A stretch of DNA of 64,000 nt from Teratosphaeria epicoccoides (lineage: Eukaryota > Ascomycota > Dothideomycetes > Mycosphaerellales > Teratosphaeriaceae). Location of the stretch: positions 1-64,000 of the forward strand of contig JADDMT010000018.1 of NCBI GenBank assembly GCA_021401465.1, given 5' to 3'. Numbering within the stretch: position 1 is the first letter of the stretch; every line of letters starts with the position of its first letter. The notes below the pieces were generated by a model. It did no database searches, was not told the origin of the DNA, and saw nothing but the letters and a program-made list of their open reading frames with translations. The translations under genes and the position numbers were made by a program. This document shows positions 43,901 to 56,607 of this stretch, piece by piece.

Positions 43901-44145
43901 AACAATTCAATGCATTCGCCATCACGTGCCGCCAGCCTCTCCACATGCGTGAGCCGTTGATGGAGCCATGATTTCACTCTACATATGTCCTCGCGTCTGC
44001 CACGATGCGATCCCAGTCTCGCTCGTGACTCCCTCCCAACCATCGCGAATTTGGAGCTTGGACCATCCAAGCGCGTCAATCTCGCGTCTGCCAGATTGGC
44101 CCCGACCAGATTTACCCGTCTTCGCCGCCACAAAGGGCAGGCACC
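43901..44145. promoter_or_regulatory. Bidirectional promoter of POP1 and SMC5
   Basis: The 245 bases between the two divergent start codons must contain both promoters. No distinct regulatory word was recognised. Confidence 0.5.
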
Positions 44146-47100
44146 ATGTCTTCTGTCACGCCGCAAAGGCGGAATCGCGACATCGACGATGTTGACGGAT
44201 TCGACGATGTCTCGGTCGACGGCGAAGGCTCTGTCGCTTCGAGACACACTCACAAACGCACGCGAATCGACGATGGCCTGGGGCAAGAAGAGCTTGCGTC
44301 TGACGACGCCGGCGGACCAGTACTGCCAGACAATTACAGACGCTCGCCAAAGGGCAAGGGTCGTACCATTGATCCCGTCACGTCCGCAAAGCATCAACCA
44401 GGCTCCATCGTGCGCGTCAAGCTCACCGACTTCGTCACCTACACCTCAGCCGAGTTCCATCCCGGGCCCAACTTGAACATGATCATTGGCCCCAATGGTA
44501 CAGGCAAGAGCACACTGGTCTGTGCTATCTGTATCGGCCTAGGCTTCAAGCCAGAACATCTTGGTCGCGCCAAGCAATTGAACGAGTTTGTCAAGAATGG
44601 CACCAAGCGAGCGGAGATAGAGATCGAGCTGGCCGCAGATCCGGACAAGCATGACAGCAACCCAGTGATCACCACGAAGATTAACAGGACCGACAAGTCT
44701 GCTACACATACAGTCAATGGCCGCAATGTGACGAAGAAGGAGCTGGAGAAGCTGACGCGCAGTTTTTCCATACAGATCGACAATCTGTGTCAGTTCCTGC
44801 CACAAGATCGTGTGGTCGAGTTCGCCGCTATGAATCCGGTCGCTATGCTGGCGGAGACCCAACGAGCTGCAGCACCCGAGCAGGTGGTCCAGTGGCACGA
44901 GCAGCTCAAGACAATGAGCAAGGACCAAAAAGTGAAACAGAAGGAGCAACAGAATGTGTTGGAGACCTTGATAGCCGCCGAGAAACGGCACGAAAATCAA
45001 CAAGGCGATGTGCAACGCATCCGCGACAGACAAGAGGCTCAGAAGCAGGTCCGTCTGCTCGAGAAGCTCAAACCGGTCCCAGAGTACCTGATTGCAATCA
45101 GAGATTTTAATGCTGCGAAAGCCCGCGAGAAGGAGGCCAGGAGGGAACGTAGACGGCTTGAGAGACAATTGGAGCCCAACCTCAAAGCCGAGAACGACAA
45201 AACAGCGTACTTAGACGCCGTTCGAAAAGCCGCCCACAGCAGTGAAATGCTTGTGATTCGCACAGAGGCGCATGCCGAGGAGATGGGGAAGGGGTATGAG
45301 AGAAAAGGCACCGATGTCGAGAATAAGACTGCCGAGATTGCGAGCGAGAGGGAAAGCGTGAGGAACACCAGACAGAAGATTCCTGAGCTGCAGCGGGAAG
45401 TAACGAGACTGGAGAAAGCTATCGCCAATCCGCCAGCTCAAGTCGACATCGCCGCGCTCAATGCTGAAATTCAAGACAATCATCGGAGGGCCCGAGATGT
45501 TAAAGATAAGCTTGACGAGATCAGGACTGAAATGTCGAGCTTGGGTCAGCAGAAGCAGCAACAGGAATCGGTCAAGCAACATGCGGAATCTCGAAAGGTG
45601 TTCTCTCAAACTCAGGCCGGTCAACAAGCAAACAAACTTCGGCAAGCGTCCACGGACGCAGCTCAAGCGTGGGAATGGCTTCAGCAGAATCGTAACAAAT
45701 TCGAACGTGATGTCTTCGGGCCACCAATCGTGGAGTGCAGCCTCAAGAATCCTAGACATGCTGCCGCTGTGGAGAGCCTGGTCGGTCAAAACGATATGCT
45801 TGCTTTTACTGTCACCTCCTCGGAGGACTTCAGAACCCTGACGAATCATCTGCGTCACGACATGGGCTTGTCTGGAATCAACATCCGGAACGTGAAGGAG
45901 GGTTTGTATCATTTCAAGCGACCGTATGATAGCACTCAGCTGCCTTCTCTGGGCTTGGAGTCGTGGGTCATCGATCTCATCGAAGGGCCTGAACCTGTTC
46001 TTGCAATGCTTTGTGATAATCGCAATGCTCATGCAACCGGGTTCACCAGCGGTACGCTGTCATCACAGCAGATCGAGAGCCTTGCGAAGGAGAGCAGCGG
46101 CATCTCGGCCTGGGTGACCGCTTCGGACACTTGGCAGGTCACTCGCCGTCGCGAATATAATGCGTCTTCAACACGTAGTAATCCACTTCGCCCAGCTAGA
46201 TACTGGACAGACGCACCTACCACTCACAACGCAGACGCCGAGCTCGACGAACGTATCGATCAGGCAAACCGCGTGATCGGCGAGCTGCATCAGCGAAGCC
46301 AAACACTGAAGTCTGAGCACGCTGAGCTTGCTGAGGTGAGAGACGCGCTCGAGACCGAGGCGAAGGATATCAGCGATAGAAAGAGGCGTGCGCAGAATGC
46401 ACAAACGGCATTCCAAGGCTTACGTCCGAAGCTCCGCGGCGCGCAAGAAAAGCTGACTAACGCTAAGGGGACTATCCATTCGAGCAGGGACCGCGAGAAT
46501 GCACTCGTCGACGCAGTTGACAAGCTCATGCTCGACAAAGGCCAGAAGGCGCTCGACTATGCCAACGCCATTCACGCGGCACGGGAGCAACACAGCAAGT
46601 GGCTTGTAGCTAAGATTATCCAAATTGAGGCCGAGAGCGACCTAGTGCAGCTGCAGGAGCGTACCAGGCAGGAGAAAGAGATGATCAAGGCAAGGGAGGC
46701 AGAGGTCGAACGGCTAGCGGTTGAGAAGGTACGCTTGCTTCGAGTTGGCAAGGATTGGCAGGAAAAATGTAGGAGGCTTCAGAATGACGAAGAATTTGGC
46801 GATGGCACAGAGCTTGCAAATCTCTATCACAAAGTGCATGGCGAGGAGTGGGAGCCCGCAAAGCTGCAGACGGAGATCGATTCCGCACATGCTCGTCTGG
46901 ACATGACGGGCGGTGCAGGTGGCGAGAGCACGATTCGCGAGTATGAAGAGCGAGCTCGGAAGATTGAGAGAAGCCGGTTGAAGCTCGCTGGCATCGAAGG
47001 AGATCTCACGGCTCTCGGGAACGATATAGCAGCAATTCGCGGGCAATGGGAGCCTGAATTGGACCACATCATCGCACGCATTAGTGACGCGTTTGCGGAG

Positions 47101-47622
47101 AATTTTAGCCAAATCCAGTGCGCAGGAGAAGTGGCTGTACACAAGGATGAAGACTTTGAGCAATGGGCCATTCAGATCAGGGTCAAGTTCCGGTAAGCAC
47201 AGCTCTCGTTCGCGGAAAGCAATCTGCGAGCATGCTAACAAGTCGGTAGGGAACACGAGCCCCTGACCATTCTCGACTCGCATCGCCAGTCCGGCGGGGA
47301 GCGCGCTGTCTCGACCATTTTTTATCTTATGGCGCTGCAGTCCATGGCCCGTGCGCCCTTCCGCGTAGTTGACGAGATCAACCAGGGGATGGACCCTCGA
47401 AATGAGCGGCTGGTACACTCGCGCATGGTGGACATTGCCTGCGGCGATGAGAGTGCAAGCCAATATTTCTTGATCACGCCGAAGCTGCTGAATGGTTTGA
47501 AGTACCATGAGAGGATGAAGGTGCACTGTATTGCCAGTGGAGAGAACTTGCCGAGTGATTACAAGCAGCTGGACGTTAGGAGATTGGCGGCACGAGCGTT
47601 GGCTGTGAAGGGAAGAGGATAG
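44146..47622 (+). CDS. SMC5: Structural maintenance of chromosomes protein 5
   Basis: Exons 44146-47192 and 47250-47622 encode 1139 residues. SMC5 with SMC6 and the NSE subunits forms a nuclear complex for recombinational repair and resolution of joint molecules. After a disordered ~85-residue start comes the ATPase head (IVRVKLTDFVTYTSAEF, Walker A GPNGTGKST near residue 115, NLCQFLPQDRVVEFA). Long coiled coils flank a hinge near residues 520-640. The C-terminal head follows the 57-nt intron: LDSHRQSGGERAVSTIFYLM is the ABC signature and FRVVDEINQGMDPRNER the Walker B region, both typical of SMC5. The intron is phase 2, with branch GCTAAC. Length is normal for the family. Confidence 0.96.
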
Positions 47623-48005
47623 CTGCCACGAGAAGCATGGCTGTGGGTACCGATGGTCGCGTGGTCGGGTACCCGTTGTCGATGCACATGGTCCCGCATG
47701 TGTATCGACATCCGTACAACACTTGTTGTTTGCATGTATATCGAGCATGGCTTCGTTGCATGTGAAATCAGGCATAAACTCAGGCACGCAAAAGCCCCAC
47801 CATGGTTTCTGAACCACGCGACAACTTCCCAGGTAGAAACGTCACTTCGTCTCAATTTCACAGTCGACACGCAATTGCACATTGGAATCTTGCTCATTCG
47901 TACACTGACATTGACTCGGGACAAGAAGAAATACTAGCGACCTCAAAGCCACCAATGCGCTAACCTCGCCCATCCGAAGACGACCACACCCAGACCTCCA
48001 ACGCG
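47623..48005. other. Intergenic stretch
   Basis: 3' flank of SMC5 and promoter of the ARPC4 gene. No coding frame is supported on either strand. Confidence 0.4.
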
Positions 48006-48650
48006 ATGTCCCAATCCCTCCGGCCTTACCTCTCTGCAGTGCGCAGCACTCTCACCGCCGCCCTCTCGCTCTCGAATTTCGCCTCCCAGGCCTCAGAACG
48101 ACACAACGTCCCCGAGATCGAAGCCCAGACATCACCAGAGCTGCTACTGAATCCGTTGATCGTAAGCCGAAATGCAGAAGAGCGAGTCTTGGTGGAAGCA
48201 AGTGTGAACAGCGTAAGAGTCAGTCTAAGGATCAAGCAGGCGGTACGTATACCCCGAACACACAATCCTTGGAAGCAGAAAAGGGACCTTGGCTCACTTT
48301 GAGGTTGCAGGACGAAATCGAGCACATCCTCGTGCATAAATTTACGCGCTTCTTGACGCAGCGAGCCGAGGCGTTCTTTGTGCTGAGGAGGAAGGCGATG
48401 CCGGGCTATGATATTTCGTTTCTGATTACGAATTTCCATACGGAGGAGATGCTGAAGCATAAGTTGGTGGATTTTATTATACAGTTTATGGAGGAGGTGG
48501 ATAAGGAGATTAGTGAGATGAAGTTATTTTTGAATGCGAGAGCGAGATTCGTGGCGGAGAGCTTTTTGACGCCGGTGGGTAGAGTTCTTCGTTCGGTTGT
48601 TTAGGTGATGGTTAGGGACGGCTTGCTAACGAGTGGTGCAGTTCGATTGA
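48006..48650 (+). CDS. ARC19: Arp2/3 complex subunit 4 (20 kDa)
   Basis: Exons 48006-48242, 48311-48574 and 48642-48650 encode 169 residues, the family's usual length. The start MSQSLRPYLSAVRSTLTAAL and the blocks LLLNPLIVSRNAEERVLVEA, DEIEHILVHKFTRFLTQRAE and GYDISFLITNFHTEEM are nearly universal in ARPC4. The third exon codes only Phe-Asp-stop; its acceptor is preceded by a GCTAAC branch. ARPC4 with ARPC2 forms the core that binds the mother filament in the Arp2/3 actin-nucleating complex, active at endocytic patches. Introns are 68 and 67 nt, both phase 0. Confidence 0.97.
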
Positions 48651-49722
48651 GGTGCGGTGTGCATGTTGCGACCGGCTACTTGGAGAAATTGGACTGCCGC
48701 CTAAATGCAAGCAGGTGAGGGCCGTCAACCAAGAGCGGACGACCTTGTCTGAGCAGCGCTGCTGGCGTGTGAAGCCATGCTACGGATGTCTGGCATGCAG
48801 TGCAAACTCGAAACAGCATGAAAGGGCCCAGCAGTGTTCAAAGCAAGCTAAGTATATCTTGCTTCATATGCTAATCTTCACAATACAATGAGCATCACGA
48901 TCCATGATCCCTTGCCTCTGTCTCAATGAAGTGACGGATGGGAGATATCCTGCATCAAAGTCCTCTACTAGTACCCATATTGACCTGCAGCTCTTCCTTT
49001 CGAGTCTTTGACCGCTACGCATCGTCAAACCGCAGCCACTGCGCAGAAGATCCGACCCGCTGTTACATGTGAGTGCGGACATATGATTTTCAAAAGCTCC
49101 CCAATGCTTCTTCCACCCCTTTCACAAACACCGTTTGAGGACTTGTACCGAGTCGGCTTCACCAAAATCAGCTCGAGCCATCCAGGCGAGAGCCGGCCCG
49201 ACCATCTTGAGGCCACAGCAGCTACCAGCGTCATCGCTCTTGGATAGCACTGTTTAATTCGGATCGAGGAGCCAAGCCGCTGCTGACTGCGCTGCTTGCA
49301 TTGTCATTTCTGCGCACACGCTTGCAGACACTGGCAGTCGTATTGACCTACCGGTGAAAACAGAACCTAGAGTCGCAGCTCCGGCGCTTGCTTGGCTAGC
49401 GAACCCCAAACGACCTGCACGCTTGTACCCAGGACGATCCGCAAACAATTCAAGGACAATCTGAGAGCGGACTCTTGCAAGGTGTGTCTCTTTCAGTAAG
49501 TGTACAGGGCTCATCCTGTCGAAACCCAGAGAAGCACATCAGGTTTCAACGCCCCACTCAGTCCCCGAAACTTCGTACCTTCCTCATTCACGGGCTTGTA
49601 CTAAATCTGAAACAAGCTAATCGCTCGCGCAGCCAAGCCAAGTCTTCACTCACTACACACGTCTTTCAAAAGATTGCAATTTCGGCTTGCGTCTTCGTTG
49701 ACGACATCCTTCATCCTTGCTG
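48651..49722. other. No gene seen
   Basis: About 1.1 kb between ARPC4 and the RRM gene. Short frames only. The last ~150 bases are pyrimidine- and CA-rich leader-like sequence for the next gene. Confidence 0.4.
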
Positions 49723-52502
49723 ATGACCACGAACATGGCTGGACGCCACTTCATTCGGCGCGAGAGCATGATCAACGCTGATGGAGGTTACAGCGGCGAC
49801 TTTACGCCGCTCAAGAGGATCGAAGACATTGGAGAAGGGGATGTCACTCCGAAAGCGAGTCAATTCCCCTACCAGGGACCCTTCAGACCTTCAAGCGGCA
49901 ATGTGCTGCGGATCAACACGGCGCGCGGGCAGGCGAGCACGCCGTCTATCGATACACCGACGACTGATGATGGCAATGATCACGGTGGGGTGAGTCTCAC
50001 AGGCATGGCAACCGCACACGAGGAGTCGAAGCAGTCAGAGACCGCGCGCGACAATGCAATTGCAGCGTCGTGTGAGGTGCCCGGTGTTGTTGGGCAGGGT
50101 GTGAGGCACGGTCTCGGGAGCAGTGTCGGAACTATCGACGCAATCGTGAGCGCAACGACGTCTGGACCATTCAGCAACATACAATTTCCCCCGAACCCAC
50201 ACACTTATAGCGGCCCTCAGAATCACTACGGGAAGGACGCACGCAACGGCGGCCAGTCGAGGTCACATACTCCAGCTGCAGGCGAACAGTACGACAGGAG
50301 GGGCTTCAGTCGTCAGAGTAACCGCAACAAGCACAGCGCTTACGTCGACCAGAAGCGCTCGGGTACCTCTCGTGGACAGCAGAGAATCTTCAGCAGATCA
50401 GCACACGGCATCTTTGACGATGGCTATGGTGCGCCGATAGGTCGCACTACTCCTGGCGTATTCAATGCGCAGACAAGCTACGGCGTGCAGAGCGGTCCCC
50501 ATGCTCAAGGTGGGTTCAATCATCAAGCTTCTACGTCTTTCCTGCCCATCGCACCACTTAGCATGTCGGCCCAGCATGGCTACAACGAAGAGCGGTCAAG
50601 TGTCATGAGACCAGCAGGTCTCGATGGCCAAGGCAACTCATTCCCTGACTCCGTTAACTTCGCTGTACCTCCGAACAGCAACTTTGCGGCTCACGGCGGG
50701 TTTGCGACTGGTCAATCAGATCCCCATGGCGGTCACAATGGCTTCAACGCCGTGCCGGGCGGCTTCGAGGGTGTTGGACGTTCTCACACTGCAGTGCCAT
50801 GGGATCAGGGTACAGTGACGATGTTGCATACGCAACAGGATCACGGGATGCAGACTGGCCTCGGCCTGTACATGTCGAACGCCAATACCATGCAGCAGGG
50901 TGCGCACCCGCGTACCACTAGCTATGTCGGTTCGGATTCTAGCGGTCATGATTCTGTGCAAGATCAAACACGTACAGCCCACAGCGGTAGGGCGAGGGAG
51001 CTGGCCAGGATGATCATGTCTGGCGAGTGTGATCCGGGCGAGGAATACGACTATGGCAAGAAGACCATCTACGGTCCGATGACTTACTATGGCAGCAAGA
51101 AGACTGGTGAAATCAGTCCAACAAAGTACCACGCTGCACGCAAGACGCAGCTCCACGGTGAACAGGAGAGAATGGCTCTTGCCATCCAGCGCGACAAGGA
51201 CACGAGAGGCAGCGCGGCTGCTTTCATCAGCGTTGAGGTACGCTCGAACCCGGACTGGCTCTACCAGGTCCAACTCGGCTTCAAGCCCACGGCAGATCAG
51301 TTCTTCAATGCTCTGCCTATCACTGAGCCATGCCGGCATGTCGCTCCCAGCAGCGCCGGCGTCGTTCGCCTCATGGGTTTCCCATACGATGCCCCACGTG
51401 CTGAAGTCGCCGCATTCCTGTGTCGTCAGGCCAAGATCCTGCCACAGCCGCTTGGCTCGCCATACTTCGCCGTACACGTCATCATGGAGCGCAGCACGGG
51501 CAAGACCAATGATGCATTCATCGAGCTGGCTAGCGAAGCCGAAGCGATTCGTGTGGTCGGTCAGTCGGAGAAGCGCACGATGAACGGCCGTCCGCAGAAG
51601 ATGGGCGATAGGACCGTTGAGGTTGTCATGTCTTCTCAGGAGGACCTAATGCACGAGCTGTTTGGCAGGGCGAAGAAGATCGTCTGGATGGGCAACACGC
51701 CTGTCGTCAGCGCACATGTCGAGTGCTACCGCCCTGGTATCCCCGCAGAGGGCTTCGACGGCTTTGTGGGCACGGAGGAGCTGCACGAGATGTTGCAGAG
51801 GTGCGAGCACCCACAACGCTACTTTCACATCACGCGTCACCAGCCCAGATTGTTCGAGCACTGGATCACGACCCTGGTCAAGTACCCGTGGCATGCTATC
51901 GAATGCGTGTCCATTGCCGAGTGCGACCGCCTATTCGAGGCTACCATGAGGATCGTTGCGGCGCTGATCAACGCGCTGCAATATGCGGCAAAGGGAACGT
52001 ACGACAACAACAGGCCTACGTTTGGGACTCTGCGCGAGCTCACGGTTACGGTACTCACTTGTCCCGGCTTCAGTGAGGCGCAGAAGGCAGCGTATGTGCA
52101 GTTTATGTTCCAGAAGGATCTTGCGACGGTTTGCGATCCCAAAGGCACGAACTTGAAGTTCGGAGGCGTGAGAGCAATCTCTCCATGCTGGCCTTTCAAG
52201 GTGCTGGCGATTGATCCAGCGGCGCCAAAGGAGATGGTTGAGGTGAGTCGTAACAAGTCTTGACAGTTTGCCACATGCTGACCAAATTTCAGTACTTCAT
52301 GTACCTCGTTCGCGAAGCAACCCAAGGCCACGGGACGGACCTGAGTCTAGCGGAGCGTCATCGTCGTCGTATGAGCGCTCCGGTCAGTGGCCCGTTCGGC
52401 AAGATCACCATTGATTACAAGAATGCGAAGACCATTGAGGAGGTTGGTGAGCTCGAGCTGGACTTTGTTGAGGTGTTGCTGCATCGTGTCTTGGACAATT
52501 GA
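49723..52502 (+). CDS. RRM-domain RNA-binding protein
   Basis: Exons 49723-52242 and 52293-52502 encode 909 residues. The 50-nt intron (GTGAGT, GCTGAC, TTTCAG) joins KEMVE to YFMYLVREATQGHG. The first ~420 residues are low-complexity, rich in G, S, N, H and Q. An RRM-type domain follows at about residues 546-646: GVVRLMGFPYDAPRAEVAAF as the first strand and helix, then NDAFIELASEAEAIRVV as the RNP1-like strand. A conserved helical C-terminal region (FSEAQKAAYVQFMFQKDLA) follows. The long disordered start and an RRM resembling quasi-RRM proteins suggest a role in RNA binding or granules, but no specific orthologue was recognised. Confidence 0.83.
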
Positions 52503-53208
52503 GCGACCTGATCCACGGATAGAGGCAACAAGGTCCGGAGTGGATGGCGCCCTGAGATGATCATGTTTTGCGTGGCAGATGAGCCTGCTTGGGCGACAGA
52601 TCGTTGGCCGAGTGCTTGTCGGCATGCGTTCTGGCATCATGACGATAGATGATAGACCGCAGAGGTCTCTTTGGCGAACGAAGTGTTAAGCAAGATGGTA
52701 AAGCACTGTCTCGAAAATACGGTATCTATAGACCAAGTCAGGCTGGTTGCCACTACCTTCCTTGCAATTATGTACCAGATGTTGCGTTCAATCGCGGCCG
52801 TGCAGAGACACTCTCGACGCACAGCAGGGCAAAATCCACTATAACGCAATACAATCTGCAGCGACTGAATACGAGGTTCCAGGGTGGTGGCAAAGCAGTC
52901 GTGACTTGGCCGAAAGGAGAATGTTACGCACGTCTCGCTCAGCCTCCCAAGCATCTCTTTCTTTAGAGCGCGGGTGGTCCCGCAGCCGACAGCTGCTCAC
53001 TACTATCGCCAGCCATCATCTTATTACTGCAAAACCTGTCACTCATCTTTTCACACACTACGATCCTCCCATAGCACTCTCAACGCCGTCAAGCCTCTTG
53101 CGCGTGCGCTCCCGATACCAGCCCGGTCCTTTGTCCGCGAAGCCATTCGCCGACGCTTACGACGTTCAACGCTCTCCGTGAATACCCAACCACAAGCCGA
53201 AGCCCACA
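52503..53208. other. Intergenic stretch and leader of the R-SNARE gene
   Basis: No coding frame is supported. The last ~200 bases are rich in C, A and T, as expected for the promoter and leader of a strongly expressed gene. Confidence 0.4.
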
Positions 53209-53732
53209 ATGTCTACTTCTCAGGGCGGTAGTCTCTACGACCCATATGTGCCGCAAGGGCAAGCACAAGGCCAGGCTGCCGGCGGCGACCGGCGCATTCA
53301 GAACATTCAGCAGGTAGGTCATATCAGAGGCACGGCTTGCGACGGAGTACTGCTTCAAGGGCATGATCGACTAATACTGTTGACGAAAGGAAATCGACTT
53401 CGCGACCGAGCGCATGAACGCAAACATCATCAAGACTTCCCAGCGTGGCGAGAACCTGGACCAACTGCAGACCAAGACGAATGCGCTATCGGATCAGGCG
53501 ACCGTTTTCCGCCGTGGCGCCAACAGGGTGAGGAAGCAGATGTGGTGGAAAGACATGAAAATGCGCATGTGCATCATTGTCGGCATCATCATCTTGCTGG
53601 TTGTCATCATTGTGCCCTCAGGTGAGTGGTATCCGTGCTGCTCTAGGAATGGGCGCAAATTATGCCAAGGCGCTCGACGCGCGAGAAGAATCGGCTGACG
53701 ACGTGGCTACAGTGATTGCGGCAAAGCACTAA
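53209..53732 (+). CDS. SNC1: Synaptobrevin/VAMP-type R-SNARE (Snc1-like)
   Basis: Exons 53209-53313, 53390-53621 and 53713-53732 encode 118 residues. R-SNAREs on secretory vesicles drive fusion with the plasma membrane. A short G/Q-rich start leads into the SNARE motif; the zero-layer arginine is R54 in TSQRGENLDQLQTKT. FRRGANRVRKQMWWKDMKMR is the hallmark juxtamembrane end, and CIIVGIIILLVVIIVPS is the single C-terminal membrane anchor, with only VIAAKH beyond it. Introns of 76 and 91 nt; the last exon is only 20 bases. No signal peptide is expected, since this is a tail-anchored protein. Confidence 0.96.
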
Positions 53733-54511
53733 AAGATTTGTGGACTGAGCAAACATCGAAACTTGCGGACCGAGACGTTGGCGATGGTCGGCGGAAAAGA
53801 AAGAGCTGGCGACTTGTGAAAGTATACTGAGTTCGGAGGACAGAGCGCATCTTTTGAGCAGGAGGAGGACCGATGCTGATGATCACCATACCCTATTTGT
53901 TATTGAGAAATGCTCCGAGTGACGAAAATAGTGGCGTACAGAGGAGCATGGCTTGAAGTTCTTGAGTGCGTAGGCAGGATTTGTATATCAGGTGTTCTAC
54001 CGGCTGTCCTTGAACTCTTATGGACCCTCTTCGCAGTCGCGAGGGTACTGATTGCAGGCAGCGATACCATCAATATAGCAGACGGTCGACTGGGGTGACT
54101 AGTATGCAGCGACGGACAGCTCGGTGCGGCCACCGGACAATGGACGACATCCCTAGCTGCAGCAGAGGCTCGCATACATATCAGGAGGCGAGGAGTAATC
54201 GCTGACAGGCGTAAGGCCGAGTACAATTATTAAGAACTCATGCTGACTAACAACTAGACATGTTTGAGCAACCAGTCAAGTCGCTCGGGTATCATGCTTT
54301 CGCGGCGCTCCTGAATGTCGTCCCAAAACGCGCAACCCAATTCAAGAAATCACACAGCTAACACAACGCGTGCTCGTCCGCCTGTATCCCCATCATGCTC
54401 CGCACCTCCCTTTGCGGCCAGTTCTGGAACATCATCGCAGTCGTGAACGGGAGCGGAGTCGTTTTTAGTATCAATGAACCGGGGTGTGGGTGGTTCATGG
54501 CTCGGCCGTCG
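53733..54511. other. Convergent intergenic region
   Basis: 3' flanks of the R-SNARE gene (plus) and the 63-aa protein gene (minus). Short frames only. Confidence 0.4.
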
Positions 54512-54819
54512 TTAGACTGCACTAGTTGTTGCTCTGCGTCCCCCGGCGTGGCCGCAGGTCAGGCAGCTGATGATCGCGGAGAAGATGGCGACAATGCCCT
54601 GTTTTGTGGGTTAGTAGGTAACGGGCGCAGAGCGGCGGAAGGAATGGATGCGTACGTTGATAATGGCCTTGAAGACTGCAGCGATGGCGTTGACCACTGC
54701 CATGATGCAGCTGCCGATGGCGGCAAAGATGCGCTCGAACTGTTGTGTTCATGTTAATATTCGGCTTGATTAGCGGGAGGACCATCGACAAGACTTACGC
54801 ATGACACGACGGCACCCAT
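54512..54819 (-). CDS. 63-aa myristoylation-type hydrophobic fungal peptide
   Basis: Minus-strand exons 54799-54819, 54656-54739 and 54512-54598 join in phase 0 to a 63-residue protein. It starts MGAVVSC, a good N-myristoylation sequence with a cysteine that could be palmitoylated. Then come FERIFAAIGSCIMAVV, NAIAAVFKAIIN and GIVAIFSAIISCLTC, forming one long hydrophobic region with regularly spaced cysteines, and a basic tail. The two introns are 59 and 57 nt (GTAAGT, GTACGC donors; CAACAG, AAACAG acceptors). Similar short MG-starting hydrophobic proteins with an SCLTCG end are, as I recall, widespread in filamentous fungi and have no assigned role. Membrane association is inferred. Confidence 0.78.
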
Positions 54820-55889
54820 TTTGAGTGTTTTGATGCAGTTGCTGGTTTTGGATACTCTAGTTGATGCTGATGTTTCTGCGAAAAGGTCAGCAAAACCAGT
54901 CGATGGACTTGGGAAACGCAACATGGCATTATTTACCTGCTCAGTCACTGAGAATGCGCGGCAAAAGTTTGTTTGTTGTTGGTGTCTGTTTGCTGAAGGT
55001 ATTTGTGTGAGTAAACGACACAGCAAGACCTGTGTGGAAATTGAGGAGGTGTAGCCTTTTGAACTTCCTACCTGTGAGGTATCGATGATCTATTCCTGAC
55101 CGCGGAAATATATGCAGTAGCGTTTAACGTCCAGGTGATATCCCCGGCAAGCGCCAGCAATATCACACGAGGTTTTCCTCATGACACGCGCTTTGCGCAT
55201 AGCAAGGAGTGTCTCGCCTGTCAAAGTTCGCGTTATTCAACCATCACATCGACGTCACTGGCGACTTGCGATTCATGGATGTCTTGTTCGCGACTGTATT
55301 TCTGAGCGGCTCTCGAGACCGCCTGGCGAAAGAGGAACATCGCCTGTTGGCACATCAATTCTAGCAATACCAATTCTGTTCGCGGAGTCGGGGTCAGTGT
55401 CATGGGCGAATACACAACGGCGCTGCATTATCAGCCACACATTTGGAGACTTCATTGGTCACAATGCATGCAGCTTTCCTGTTTTTCCTGGTGTTCATGC
55501 ACCGCGCACTAGACTAGGTCGGACGGTGAGACCTCGCGCCGAGAAATAGCGGCGAGTTGCGGCCGTGTTGGTATCGATGTGGTTGGAAGTTGGTCGCCGG
55601 TCAGGATGTAATGACGGTGCAAGACGATCTGCTGCAGGGATGCTGGCTAAAGGTCGGAAGAATATAGTTTGATCTCACGTGTTGATACAAGCCGATGAAC
55701 TCTCGTGACTCTGCGAAGCCATGGCTTGAATGGTGTCTACGGTGACAGCAAGTATGGATCTCCAACCACAAGAGCCTCGCAGCTCGCAACCTCAAGCCGT
55801 TCGCATTCAGCAGCCACGAGTGTGCGCGGTGCGCAAAGAGCCATACTTCGATAATTGCGCAGCTAATCAGCGCAAAAAGCATCTGCTAC
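54820..55889. other. No gene seen
   Basis: Promoter side of the small membrane peptide gene, then about 1 kb of sequence with only short frames and no motif. Confidence 0.4.
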
Positions 55890-56210
55890 TAATCTAGGCA
55901 ATTTGAGTATGAGGTTTCCTAGGAGACTTTAGGTCGATGTACTAAGCTTGTCTACTAAGGGTATCTCCTTGCATTACAAGCCGACGTGTCGTCTAGGCCG
56001 TCTGGTAGCCTGCTTAACATCGTGAGTAGATCTTAAGCTAATACTGATTATTCGTCAAGATCTACAATTGCATGAATGGCAGCTTGAATACTCCTTTGCT
56101 ACTTGCGACACATTTTGTCATTACGTCGTTCTACTGTTACAGGAGTGTGCACTGTCGTGGCTACTATAGTGTAGACTAATACTCACCACCTAGCTACACA
56201 GGACAGCCTC
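55890..56210. repeat. Second TpA-rich decayed relic
   Basis: The interval is enriched in ctaatc, ctagg, tacta and gtagt words with many stops in all frames, resembling the 1-1400 block though shorter and milder. It may be the damaged edge of a repeat. No element class can be assigned. Confidence 0.45.
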
Positions 56211-56607
56211 AGCTCGGTTGTCGAGCAATGATGTTGTTTTTGCGGTAACTCGAATATCCTCCTGCTGACGAGGCCGTACACGTCAGCGGTCGCCGCAGCC
56301 TTGTCCGGGAGGCCGCTGTTAAGCTGCTAGGTATAAAAGGCATGAATGACCTTGCCGCAAGACCGTCTTGCCGTAAACGCTGGCGTGGAGCTAACGAGAG
56401 GATCAATGACACCAAATCGGCACTATTAGTGTCAACGCATTCAGAAAGTTGACTGATGGAAAGAGAAAGAAGGGTCTCATGCAGTTGCATCATTTCGTGA
56501 CCTCGCATAAAGTGGGACAGCCTGTGGCTTTGGGCATTGCCTACTGCTAGGTGACATTGCGGCAGAAAAAGCATTTCAAAACGTGCATGCCGCAAGGTCT
56601 TTGAGCG
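56211..56607. other. 3' flank of the DUF7924 gene
   Basis: Normal base composition returns here. Two overlapping minus-strand frames are open but lack motifs; they adjoin the end of the DUF7924 gene. Confidence 0.35.
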
